Source: JAFNAG01 sp963824985 (GTDB lineage: Bacteria; Acidobacteriota; UBA6911). From it: a stretch of 64,000 bases of DNA. The notes beneath the pieces are model-generated. The model worked only from the letters and a program-made list of their open reading frames with translations. It was not told the origin of the DNA and did not search any database. Position 1 is the stretch's first letter, and the number at the start of each line of letters is the position of its first letter. This document shows, one piece after another, positions 18,931-26,428 of the stretch. Location: contig CAWGRQ010000036.1 of assembly GCA_963824985.1 (NCBI GenBank), positions 1 through 64,000 on the forward strand, written 5' to 3'. The translations under genes were made by a program, and so were the position numbers.

Positions 18931-21042
18931 GTGCGGCTGAGATTTCCCGGAACGAGAATGGGGTGGTTTACCTTCGCCCTGATAAGTTTGTGGATTCTGG
19001 GCGCTTTGTTGGTGCCTCCCGCAACCAGGGCGTCGCTCAGTCCGGGCGTGAACCTGGGACTGGCACTGCTTTCGTTTTTGTTCATTGTGCCTGTCGTGTA
19101 TTACTCGTGGCGCTTGTTTGCGCTGGTCCGGGGCAAACTGCTCTGGAAAATCCGCAGCCGCCTGATCCTCGCGCACATCCTCATCGGCGCCATTCCCGTC
19201 ATGCTCGTGGTGGTAATCCTGTACGTCTCCGGGCTGCTCATTTACTACCAGCTGAGCTATTACCTGATCCGCAACCAGATCGGCATCCATACGGCCCAGA
19301 TTCATGCTTATAACCTCTCTTTGAGCACCGGCCTGCACCAGGCGATGTCCGGAGCGAGAGAAGATCCGACGGCGCTGAAAGCCGTGCTCGATCGTGATGC
19401 CAAATATCTTCTGGGAATATATCGCACCGCATCCGTTATCCTGCGGGTGAAGAACCCCGGCACCGGTAACTATCGGACCTATGGCGTCGGCAAGGTTCGA
19501 TCCGATCTCAAGGATTATCAGGTGCCGCGCTGGATCGGCGATCAGTTTTTTGGACTGGTTTCCGAAGATGCCCAACCTGAGATTTATAGGTCCCCCGGCA
19601 GTGCGAATGGCCGCAGGGAACAGCTGTATCTGCGCAGCGTGGTATTTGGGGAGTTTCCCTCCGATATGCCGTACAGCCTGGAGATCTCCCTGCCGTTCGA
19701 TGACGATATGCTGGAACGCCTCAAGGCAAGTCTAGGACAGGATCTCCTGTTGGCGGATCACGTTCAAAACTCCGGGCTGAACGTGATGCTGCAGGATACG
19801 GCGATTCTCAGGGAAAACATTTTGAGTGCGACCTTTAACCTCGATAATGCCCAACAGGGTGTGGGCCGCCCGGTATGGTCCATACAACTTTATCCGATCT
19901 CCTGGAGCACGGGTACGGAAATGGGCCCGGCGGACTCAGACGTTTTGTTCGTTGAACTCTCGACCTCCAAAATGGTGCAAAACGCATTTCAACCCGGGAG
20001 TTCTGAAACCAATGTCAGCAGGACGATCCTGGGCGCCCTCCAACTCCTCGTCGGATTCTTCCTGGCCGTGGAACTGCTCTCCCTGGTTGGCGGGATTGTC
20101 CTGACCAAGTCGATTACCAACGCGGTCTACAACCTCGATCGCGGAACCGGATTCATCCGGCGGGGGGATTTCAGTCATCGCATCGTGGTGAAATCGGATG
20201 ACCAGCTGGGCGCCCTGGCCAAGTCATTCAACCAGATGACTGATTATGTGCAAACCCTGGTCAAGGAGCAGGTGCAGAAAGAACGGCTGGAAAGGGAGCT
20301 TGAAATCGCTAAAGAAGTACAGGAACAATTGTTCCCTAAAATAGCTCCACACATGAATAAAATGGAACTCTCTGGTTTGTGTCTGCCGGCCCGTATCGTT
20401 AGTGGCGATTATTATGACTTCCTCCAGTTTGAGGACCGGATGGTGGGTTTGGCGCTTGGGGATATCTGCGGGAAGGGGATTTCGGCGGCCCTGCTCATGG
20501 CCAACCTTCAGGCGACATTACGCAGCAACGTGCTGGCGCAGGGCGGGTATTCGTCTCCGCTCGGCCCGGACCGGAATGGAAATGTCGCCGGCGTGGTCAA
20601 GGTCTTGAATCAGCAGATTTACAGTTTCACCTCGGCGAACAAATTTGCATCGTTTTTTTACGCGGTATACGACGACGAGCAATACACCCTGACCTATTGC
20701 AATGCCGGTCACAATCCGCCGCTGTACTTTGACGCCGGCGGATTCCGGCGGCTTACCACGGGGGGGACGGTGGTGGGCATCTTTCCGGATGCGGAGTTCG
20801 AACAGGATACGCTTTCGCTGCAGCCCGGAGCCATTTTGCTTGCTTATACGGACGGCATCGTGGAATCGGTCAATGAGTATGGCGAGGAATTTGGCGAACA
20901 ACGGTTGATAGATCTCGTCCAGAAGAGGCTTGATCTGTCGGCAGAGCAGCTGCAGAAGGCGATTGTGGAGGAAGTGCTCGAGTGGGCTTATGAGGAAGAG
21001 CGCGACGATGATATGACCATGATTGTGGCCCGGTTCCGCTGA
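18931..21042 (+). CDS. Membrane sensor PP2C (SpoIIE-type) serine phosphatase with HAMP domain
   Basis: GTG start at 18931 with AGAGG about seven bases upstream. 703 residues. Hydrophobic helices at ~12-30, ~38-58 and ~85-110 precede a large extracytoplasmic sensor region (~115-360). Another helix (LLVGFFLAVELLSLVGGIVL, ~375) leads into a HAMP linker (FSHRIVVKSDDQLGALAKSFNQM). The PP2C_SIIE domain follows a coiled coil (ERLERELEIAKEVQEQLFPK): SGDYYDF, GDICGKGISAALLMA, NAGHNPP, YTDGIVES and DDDMTMIV supply the metal-binding aspartates. It should dephosphorylate a cytoplasmic Ser/Thr-phosphoprotein, typically an anti-anti-sigma factor, in response to an envelope signal. The partner is not encoded next to it. 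Confidence 0.9.
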   Translation: MRLRFPGTRMGWFTFALISLWILGALLVPPATRASLSPGVNLGLALLSFLFIVPVVYYSWRLFALVRGKLLWKIRSRLILAHILIGAIPVMLVVVILYVSGLLIYYQLSYYLIRNQIGIHTAQIHAYNLSLSTGLHQAMSGAREDPTALKAVLDRDAKYLLGIYRTASVILRVKNPGTGNYRTYGVGKVRSDLKDYQVPRWIGDQFFGLVSEDAQPEIYRSPGSANGRREQLYLRSVVFGEFPSDMPYSLEISLPFDDDMLERLKASLGQDLLLADHVQNSGLNVMLQDTAILRENILSATFNLDNAQQGVGRPVWSIQLYPISWSTGTEMGPADSDVLFVELSTSKMVQNAFQPGSSETNVSRTILGALQLLVGFFLAVELLSLVGGIVLTKSITNAVYNLDRGTGFIRRGDFSHRIVVKSDDQLGALAKSFNQMTDYVQTLVKEQVQKERLERELEIAKEVQEQLFPKIAPHMNKMELSGLCLPARIVSGDYYDFLQFEDRMVGLALGDICGKGISAALLMANLQATLRSNVLAQGGYSSPLGPDRNGNVAGVVKVLNQQIYSFTSANKFASFFYAVYDDEQYTLTYCNAGHNPPLYFDAGGFRRLTTGGTVVGIFPDAEFEQDTLSLQPGAILLAYTDGIVESVNEYGEEFGEQRLIDLVQKRLDLSAEQLQKAIVEEVLEWAYEEERDDDMTMIVARFR

Positions 21043-21172
21043 GGGAATGCGGAATGACCGCCATGCTTGACGCCGGGGGGGAGCCCCGGGAGATAATGAC
21101 CCTTGCCGGAGGGATTTTCGATATGATGGCGTTGAAACCGGCGAACCGATGAGAGTTTCTTAAAACGACACT

Positions 21173-21757
21173 ATGGCGCGACGCTCATTTCTGACCACAT
21201 TCGAAATCAGCCAGATCTGCGAAGTGAATCCCACCACGGTCCAAAACTGGATCCGGGACCGAAAGCTGAAGGCGCATGTAACCCCCGGTGGGCATCGCCG
21301 GGTGCTGCGTGCGGATCTGATCCGATTCATGGAAACATTTGGCATGCCCATACCTCCGGAACTGACCAATTCGCCTTCATTCATCCTCATTGTGGATGAC
21401 GAAACCGACATGATCGAACTGCTGACGGCAGCCTTGCGGTCAGGTGGCCAGGAGGTTGATGTTGCCGGGACGCAAGGGGGGGTGGAGGCGCTGCTGATGA
21501 TCGGGGAGCGGAGGCCGGACCTGCTGATCTTGGACATCATGATGCCGGGGATGAACGGAATCGAGGTTTGTGAGAAACTCAAATCACATCCACAGACCAG
21601 GAAGCTCAAAATTGTTGCCATCAGCGGGGACCACAACCCGTCTCTCCGCGAACGCGTTCTGGCTGCCGGCGCCGATCTGTTTTTTACCAAGCCTTTTGAC
21701 CTGATGACGTTTCGAGATGAGTGTCTGAACCTGATGCATGTCGCGATAGGGAGGTAG
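21173..21757 (+). CDS. HTH (MerR/excisionase-type) plus C-terminal receiver domain regulator
   Basis: 194 residues. Residues 6-55 form a MerR/BldC/excisionase-like winged helix (TTFEISQICEVNPTTVQNW, TPGGHRRVLRADLIRFM). Residues 70-190 are a response-regulator receiver: acidic pocket IVDDE (Asp75, Asp76), phospho-acceptor Asp121 in LLILDIMMPG, and Lys173 in FFTKPF. The order is unusual, since most response regulators put the receiver first. It is the first gene of a five-gene block with gaps of 3-6 bases or 4-base overlaps, so it may regulate that block. No kinase lies beside it; the PP2C gene ends 130 bases upstream. Confidence 0.88.
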   Translation: MARRSFLTTFEISQICEVNPTTVQNWIRDRKLKAHVTPGGHRRVLRADLIRFMETFGMPIPPELTNSPSFILIVDDETDMIELLTAALRSGGQEVDVAGTQGGVEALLMIGERRPDLLILDIMMPGMNGIEVCEKLKSHPQTRKLKIVAISGDHNPSLRERVLAAGADLFFTKPFDLMTFRDECLNLMHVAIGR

Positions 21758-21760
21758 AGA

Positions 21761-22843
21761 GTGTCCGTTTTGGATCAACCCGATAAATGGTCAATCATCG
21801 ACCCGAGTTCGATGAGGAATCTGATTCGGTCGTTCCCGGCGCAGCTGGCCGGCGCGGCGGAAGCGGCGCGCACGCTTACCTTGCCGGTGCCGCCCCGCAT
21901 AACCGCTATCGTAATCGCCGGGATGGGCGGATCAGCCATGGGAGGGGATATCGTCCGGGTTGTAGCGATGGGGTCGTTGCGCGTGCCGCTTCAAGTATGT
22001 CGCGACTACTTCCTCCCGGGATACGCGGGCTCTTCCACTCTCGTCATGGCGAGCAGCTATTCGGGAAATACGGAAGAAACGCTCAGTGTCTACGATCAGG
22101 CGCGGGCGGCAGGGGCAACCATCGTATGTCTGACTTCGGGCGGAAAGCTGGCCACCCTGGCCCGGTCGCATGGATATCCGGTGATTCAGTTGCCGGCCGG
22201 GCTGCCGCCGAGAGCCGCGATCGGCTATTCCACTGTGATGCTCTACGGCGTTCTTGCGGTGATGGGGATGGTCCCGGATGTCACGGCGGATTGGCGGGAA
22301 ACTGTAGGATTGCTGACCCAATTGGGGAGTCTGTATGCCATAGAAGTGCGCGAAGCGGACAACCCCGCCAAGCGAATTGCCCGGTCGATGCATGGCCGGG
22401 TGGTTGCGATCTATGCTTCCAGCGCCCGCCTCGAACCGGCGGCCGTGCGCTGGCGTGGCCAGGTGGAGGAAAACTCCAAGAATCTCGCATTCCACCATGT
22501 GCTCCCGGAAATGAATCATAACGAACTGGTGGGATGGCAGCATCCGGAGGAGATCCTGCGGCAGTTGGCGGTTGTGCTGCTTCGCGATCATGGGGATCAT
22601 GCCCAGGTCCAGCGCCGTTTTGATCTCACCCGGGAATTGTTGTCGAAAAAAACCAGCGTGCTGCATGAGGCGTGGAGTGAAGGGGAATCGCCGCTGGCGC
22701 GGATGTTCTCGTTGATCTATCTCGGGGATTTTGTCAGCCTTTATCTGGCCTGCCTTAATGCCGTGGATCCAACTCCCGTGCCGGTCATCGAATCCTTCAA
22801 ACAGAGGTTGGGGGAATGGGGCGCCGGTAGCAACCGGAGTTGA
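21761..22843 (+). CDS. Bifunctional phosphoglucose/phosphomannose isomerase (SIS domain)
   Basis: GTG start at 21761, three bases after the regulator stop. 360 residues. SIS motifs are visible: AGMGGSAMGGD (~53) and the phosphate-binding SSYSGNTEET (~95). The C-terminal part has the conserved LPEMNHNE, whose His and Glu are catalytic in the archaeal-type PGI/PMI family. It interconverts fructose 6-phosphate with glucose 6-phosphate and mannose 6-phosphate in the cytoplasm. Length and motifs fit well. It sits second in the operon, six bases before the DapF-like gene. Confidence 0.9.
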   Translation: MSVLDQPDKWSIIDPSSMRNLIRSFPAQLAGAAEAARTLTLPVPPRITAIVIAGMGGSAMGGDIVRVVAMGSLRVPLQVCRDYFLPGYAGSSTLVMASSYSGNTEETLSVYDQARAAGATIVCLTSGGKLATLARSHGYPVIQLPAGLPPRAAIGYSTVMLYGVLAVMGMVPDVTADWRETVGLLTQLGSLYAIEVREADNPAKRIARSMHGRVVAIYASSARLEPAAVRWRGQVEENSKNLAFHHVLPEMNHNELVGWQHPEEILRQLAVVLLRDHGDHAQVQRRFDLTRELLSKKTSVLHEAWSEGESPLARMFSLIYLGDFVSLYLACLNAVDPTPVPVIESFKQRLGEWGAGSNRS

Positions 22844-22849
22844 TTGACG

Positions 22850-23713
22850 ATGAAGTGGGCAAAGCTGCACGGACTTGGAAACGACTTTCTGATTGCCAGG
22901 GCAGTCGATGCTGCCGGCACCGGCCAATCCTTAGGGGCCTTGGCGGAGAGGATGTGCCGGCGCCATACGGGCATTGGCGCCGACGGTGTGCTCTACTATG
23001 AACCGGGCGTTGGTGACCCGGCCGCCGATGTTGCCGCACGAATTTATAACGCCGACGGCAGTGAGGCGGAAATGTCCGGGAATGGAACTCGGTGTCTGGC
23101 TGCCTATCTGACCCATATCGGGAACAACCAGTCCGCAACTTTGCGCATTCGCACCATGGCCGGCATCCGCGTTTTCCGGCTCAAGGATCATGATGAACGT
23201 ACCTGGACCTTTGAAAACTCGATGGGCCGTCCGGTAACAGATCCGTTGTTGGTTCCGGTGCATCTCGGGGACGGATCAGGGCCGCTCATCGATTATCCCC
23301 TTGATGCGGGTCCGGAGTTTATCCCTGTCACCATCAGCTCGATGGGCAATCCCCATTGTTCCACCTTCTGGCCGGATATCGATGGCGTGCCGGTTGACAC
23401 TCTGGGACCGCTGCTGGAGCATCACCCTGCGTTTCCGCAGCGAACCAATGTCGAGTTCATTCAGATGTTGGACCGCCATCACATGCGTGTCCGTTTCTGG
23501 GAGCGCGGGGTTGGGCCCACTCTGGCCTCGGGAACCGGCAGTTCCGCGGCGGCGGTCGCCGCCATCCTGAGTCGCAGGGCGGATACCCCGGTGGTTGTGG
23601 AAGTGGAGCGGGGCAGCCTGCGGGTTCACTGGCAGGCGCCCGGGGAATTGCTGCTGACCGGGCCGGCGGAATACATCTGCAGCTGCGAGATTCCTGAGGA
23701 GAAGATCCGATGA
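22850..23713 (+). CDS. DapF-fold protein (diaminopimelate epimerase-like) lacking both catalytic cysteines
   Basis: ATG at 22850 has CGGAG ten bases upstream; an in-frame TTG at 22844 is too close to it. 287 residues, usual DapF length. The fold is clear: MKWAKLHGLGNDF at the start, IYNADGSEAEMSGNGTRC, SMGNPHC and RVRFWERGVGPTLASGTGSS. In true DapF enzymes the two acid/base cysteines lie in QCGNG and ACGSGA. Here both are Ser (Ser76 and about Ser227), the following GAC Cys is also Ser, and the substrate-binding Glu of ERGAGET is Pro. LL-diaminopimelate epimerase activity is therefore doubtful. It could be an isomerase with other chemistry, a dehydratase, or a binding protein. It overlaps the M20 gene by four bases. 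Confidence 0.85.
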   Translation: MKWAKLHGLGNDFLIARAVDAAGTGQSLGALAERMCRRHTGIGADGVLYYEPGVGDPAADVAARIYNADGSEAEMSGNGTRCLAAYLTHIGNNQSATLRIRTMAGIRVFRLKDHDERTWTFENSMGRPVTDPLLVPVHLGDGSGPLIDYPLDAGPEFIPVTISSMGNPHCSTFWPDIDGVPVDTLGPLLEHHPAFPQRTNVEFIQMLDRHHMRVRFWERGVGPTLASGTGSSAAAVAAILSRRADTPVVVEVERGSLRVHWQAPGELLLTGPAEYICSCEIPEEKIR

Positions 23714-24859
23714 CGACACCGCCGGACTGGCTCGAAGGCTTCCTCAGGAGTCTCGATGCCGATCTGGGCCTGTTGCGGCAACTCGTCGAATTGGAGTCTG
23801 GCTCTCGGGATAAGCCGGGCATAGACCGATTGGCCCGCTTTCTGGCCGGTGAATTCTCGGCGAGCGGCGCCGAGGTGGAGATTTGTGCCAACGTCGGCTG
23901 CGGCGATGCTCTCAGAGCCGTCTGGCGGGGATCCGGCGCGGGCCGGCCGATCCTGTTTCTGGGGCACCTGGATACGGTGTGGGCGCCCGGCACCGTGGCG
24001 GAGCGCCCATTCGCCCTGCGGGACGGCAAAGCCTACGGGCCCGGTGTGTTCGACATGAAGAGCGGACTGCTGCTGTGCCTGCTCGTGTGCCGCGCCTTGG
24101 GCGAGAAACGTCCGCTGTTGAATGGGGACATCATTTTCCTGTTCACGCCGGATGAAGAGTCGGGTTCCGCTGCGGGCTTGCCGCTGCTGCAGTCAGTGGC
24201 TTCAGCCTGCCGTGCGGTCTTGTGCCTCGAACCGCCCCTCCCGGAGGGAAAAGCCAAGACATCACGCAAAGGTACAGGTGAATTCCACTTGCGTGTCGTC
24301 GGCGTGGAAGCCCATGCCGGCATCGAACCGGAGAAGGGAGCAAGTGCCATCCTCGAGCTGAAGCCGCCAGATCATCAAGCTGCAAAAAATGAGTCGTCCT
24401 GACCGCGGAGTCAGCGTCAGCGTGGGAAAGATGCGCGGCGGTTCGGTTGTGAATGTGGTCCCGGGTCTGGCCGAGGCTGATGTCGATTTCAGATTCTCCT
24501 CTCCTGCTTCCGGTCGGCGGCTGGCGAAACGTATCGCCGGATTGCAGCCCACCGACCGTCGCTGCCGCCTGGAGGTTGTGGGCGGCATCAACCGGCCCCC
24601 TCTGGAACGCACCCCGGCGCTCGTGGACCTTTATCATAAGGCCAGGGCCGTGGCGGCATCGATCGGGATGACCTTGGGTGAGGGCGGAACCGGGGGTGGC
24701 AGTGATGGTTCATTTACGGCTGCCCTGGGAATTCCGACTTTGGACGGACTGGGTGTCGAGGGTGATGGAGCGCATGCGGTTCACGAACATATCCTGATTT
24801 CGGATATCCCGAGACGTGCCGCGCTGCTCGGAATGTTGACACAGGAGCTACTCCGATGA
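23710..24859 (+). CDS. M20 metallopeptidase (glutamate carboxypeptidase CPG2-like), apparent frameshift
   Basis: Starts with an ATG overlapping the previous stop. The frame as given ends near 24402, but removing one A at 24361-24362 joins GASAILEL to SRQIIKLQKMSRPDRGV and gives a 382-residue M20 peptidase. Zinc-site motifs are present: GHLDTVW, the bridging Asp in GPGVFDMKSG, the general-base Glu in TPDEESGS, CLEPP, and a C-terminal His in GAHAVHEH. The text GVEGDGAHAVHE is close to bacterial CPG2 glutamate carboxypeptidases. There is no signal peptide, so it would be cytoplasmic and would hydrolyse an N-acyl or peptidyl amino acid. Together with the DapF-like gene it suggests amino-acid-derivative metabolism. 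It overlaps the next gene by four bases. Confidence 0.82.
24361..24362 (+). other. Apparent frameshift, one extra A
   Basis: gagctgaagccgccag read with one A fewer gives Glu-Leu-Ser-Arg-Gln and continues in frame into the conserved C-terminal half of the M20 peptidase. Confidence 0.75.
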
Positions 24860-25812
24860 TCCTGAAAAGTGGCGGAAGGGGATTGATCGTGCGCCAACCG
24901 GCAACCCGATCCAAGGATTGCGACGCCCGGTACCGCGCCTCCCGACGGCTGAAGCGGTCCGCAGCAGGCGTGGTGGTGGCCCTGCTGTTTGCCTCCCTGG
25001 CCGCCAGGGCGGCCGAGCCCCCTGAGGCCTATGCTTTTATCGGCGAGCCCTATGTCATCACTGCGGAAGTTGCCGACCCTCACCGGTTCGTGCTTAATTT
25101 TTTCAATCTGTCGGAATTCGTGATTGTGGTCCAGCCCGCCGAGTTTATCTATAAAAGCAGCTCGGGACAGTTCTATATCGGCCAGGTGTTCGACCTGCCG
25201 ACCAAGGGAACTCGCGGGGACAGCTACAGGTATAGTGCTTCCTTTCTGCTCGGAAGCTTCAGCTACAAGGGGCTGGACATCCTGGGCGCTTTTCATGACC
25301 AGGACACTATCGAAGAGTTGAGTATCCGGATTGGCGCGAAACGTTATTACCTGCAGCCGCTGAACAAGTCGCAGTTCAGTGAATTGGACAAGAAGATCGA
25401 AGATCTGGATCTGACAAATCAGAATGCCCAGGCGGCCCTCCGCAATGCAGGCCTGACGGCGCTCGGTCGCGTGACGACCACCGATGGCACTGCGGAGTGG
25501 GACCGCGATTGGCAGGGACTGCTTCTCCCCGAAGGCATCAATCCCCCGAGAATCATCGACACGCCCGATGTGTCCCCCACGGATGAAGCTCGGCGTACGA
25601 ACACCTACGGCAAGGTTCGCCTCTCAGCGATCATTACCCGGGACGGCACAATCCTGGATGTGTCAGTCATCAAAGGTCTGGGCCGGGGGCTGGATGAGCG
25701 AGCAGTCGCGGGAGTCAAGGCGAACTGGGTCTTTCTGCCGGCGACGAAAAACGGAGAGGTGATTGAAACCAGCGCCAAATTCGATGTGACCTTTTCCCCG
25801 CCTAAGTCCTAA
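24856..25812 (+). CDS. Exported protein with C-terminal TonB-like domain
   Basis: 318 residues. The ATG overlaps the M20 stop (ATGA). An N-terminal Arg-rich stretch precedes one hydrophobic segment (SAAGVVVALLFASLAARAAEP), either a signal peptide or an anchor. The middle (~60-180) is a beta-rich region of unknown type (FVLNFFNLSEFVIVVQPAEF). The last ~85 residues are a TonB C-terminal domain (YGKVRLSAIITRDGTILDV, LDERAVAGVKANWVFLPA), as found in energy transducers and many periplasmic proteins. No ExbB/ExbD genes are nearby, so a role as a true energy transducer is unproven. It closes the operon that begins at 21173. Confidence 0.8.
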   Translation: MILKSGGRGLIVRQPATRSKDCDARYRASRRLKRSAAGVVVALLFASLAARAAEPPEAYAFIGEPYVITAEVADPHRFVLNFFNLSEFVIVVQPAEFIYKSSSGQFYIGQVFDLPTKGTRGDSYRYSASFLLGSFSYKGLDILGAFHDQDTIEELSIRIGAKRYYLQPLNKSQFSELDKKIEDLDLTNQNAQAALRNAGLTALGRVTTTDGTAEWDRDWQGLLLPEGINPPRIIDTPDVSPTDEARRTNTYGKVRLSAIITRDGTILDVSVIKGLGRGLDERAVAGVKANWVFLPATKNGEVIETSAKFDVTFSPPKS

Positions 25813-25953
25813 GTACACGATCCCATTTGTACGCTGACGTATCTATATATGGAATGCCGAAAAACGCCGCCTGTGGACGCAGCGGAATTTTTGGGCCGGC
25901 GTTCTTCCGCGCCCGTAATTGTTTAGCCAAATATAATGGATGAAGAAATAAAG

Positions 25954-26168
25954 CGCAAAGACGCAAAGATCGCCGCTGACCAACAGCCGTGGGCGCAGCG
26001 CTTCGCGCTGGCACATCCTTGGGCGAGCCGCGCGAGAAAGCGCGGGCAGCGGCTACTCAGGAGGATTGCGCTTTCTCGCGCGGCTCGTCCAAGGATGCGG
26101 CCGAAGGCCGCCCACGCCCACGAACCGAAAGGGCTCCCTTTGCGTCCTTGCGGCCTTGCGTCTTTGCG
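25954..26168. repeat. Nested palindromic element of about 215 bases
   Basis: Outer arms: CGCAAAGACGCAA at 25954-25966 and its exact complement TTGCGTCTTTGCG at 26156-26168. Inner arms: a perfect 20-base stem, 26024-26043 with 26068-26087, extended by about ten more pairs with one mismatch (catccttggg against ccaaggatg). The inner loop is about 24 bases. The element fills most of the space between the TonB-C gene and the M16 gene and resembles a dispersed non-coding repeat. The 198-codon open frame across it (25936-26532) is a by-product of the palindrome. Confidence 0.75.
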
Positions 26169-26333
26169 TTCTGCTGTTAAGCATCGGCTAAACAGTTGCC
26201 CGCGCCCGGGAAAATGCGTCAACGCATTAATGAATTCAGTACTAATGAGTTCGTGGGCGCGGCTGATTACGCATGCGTCCGAAGCAGGCTCGCCCGTTTG
26301 CGCGTGCTCGTCGGGTCCGCCGTGTTTATTTGT

Positions 26334-26362
26334 TTGCCGGACCCGCGAATTCGGACTATGCT
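26334..26362 (+). promoter_or_regulatory. Predicted promoter for the M16 peptidase pair
   Basis: TTGCCG at 26334-26339, a 17-base spacer and TATGCT at 26357-26362. Four of six bases match consensus in each box. The leader to the ATG at 26429 would be about 60 bases. Confidence 0.4.
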
Positions 26363-26428
26363 CAATTGCCTCTTACGGCTGTTATGTGGACCCGAACAAC
26401 TTACTTCCTCTTTCCAGGAGATGGTTTT

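Noticed and set aside
22850..23713. Cys-to-Ser codon reassignment as an explanation of missing cysteines in DapF and RibA
   Set aside because: TGC/TGT encode cysteine normally in zinc ribbons, HemA, HemC and LarE in this window.
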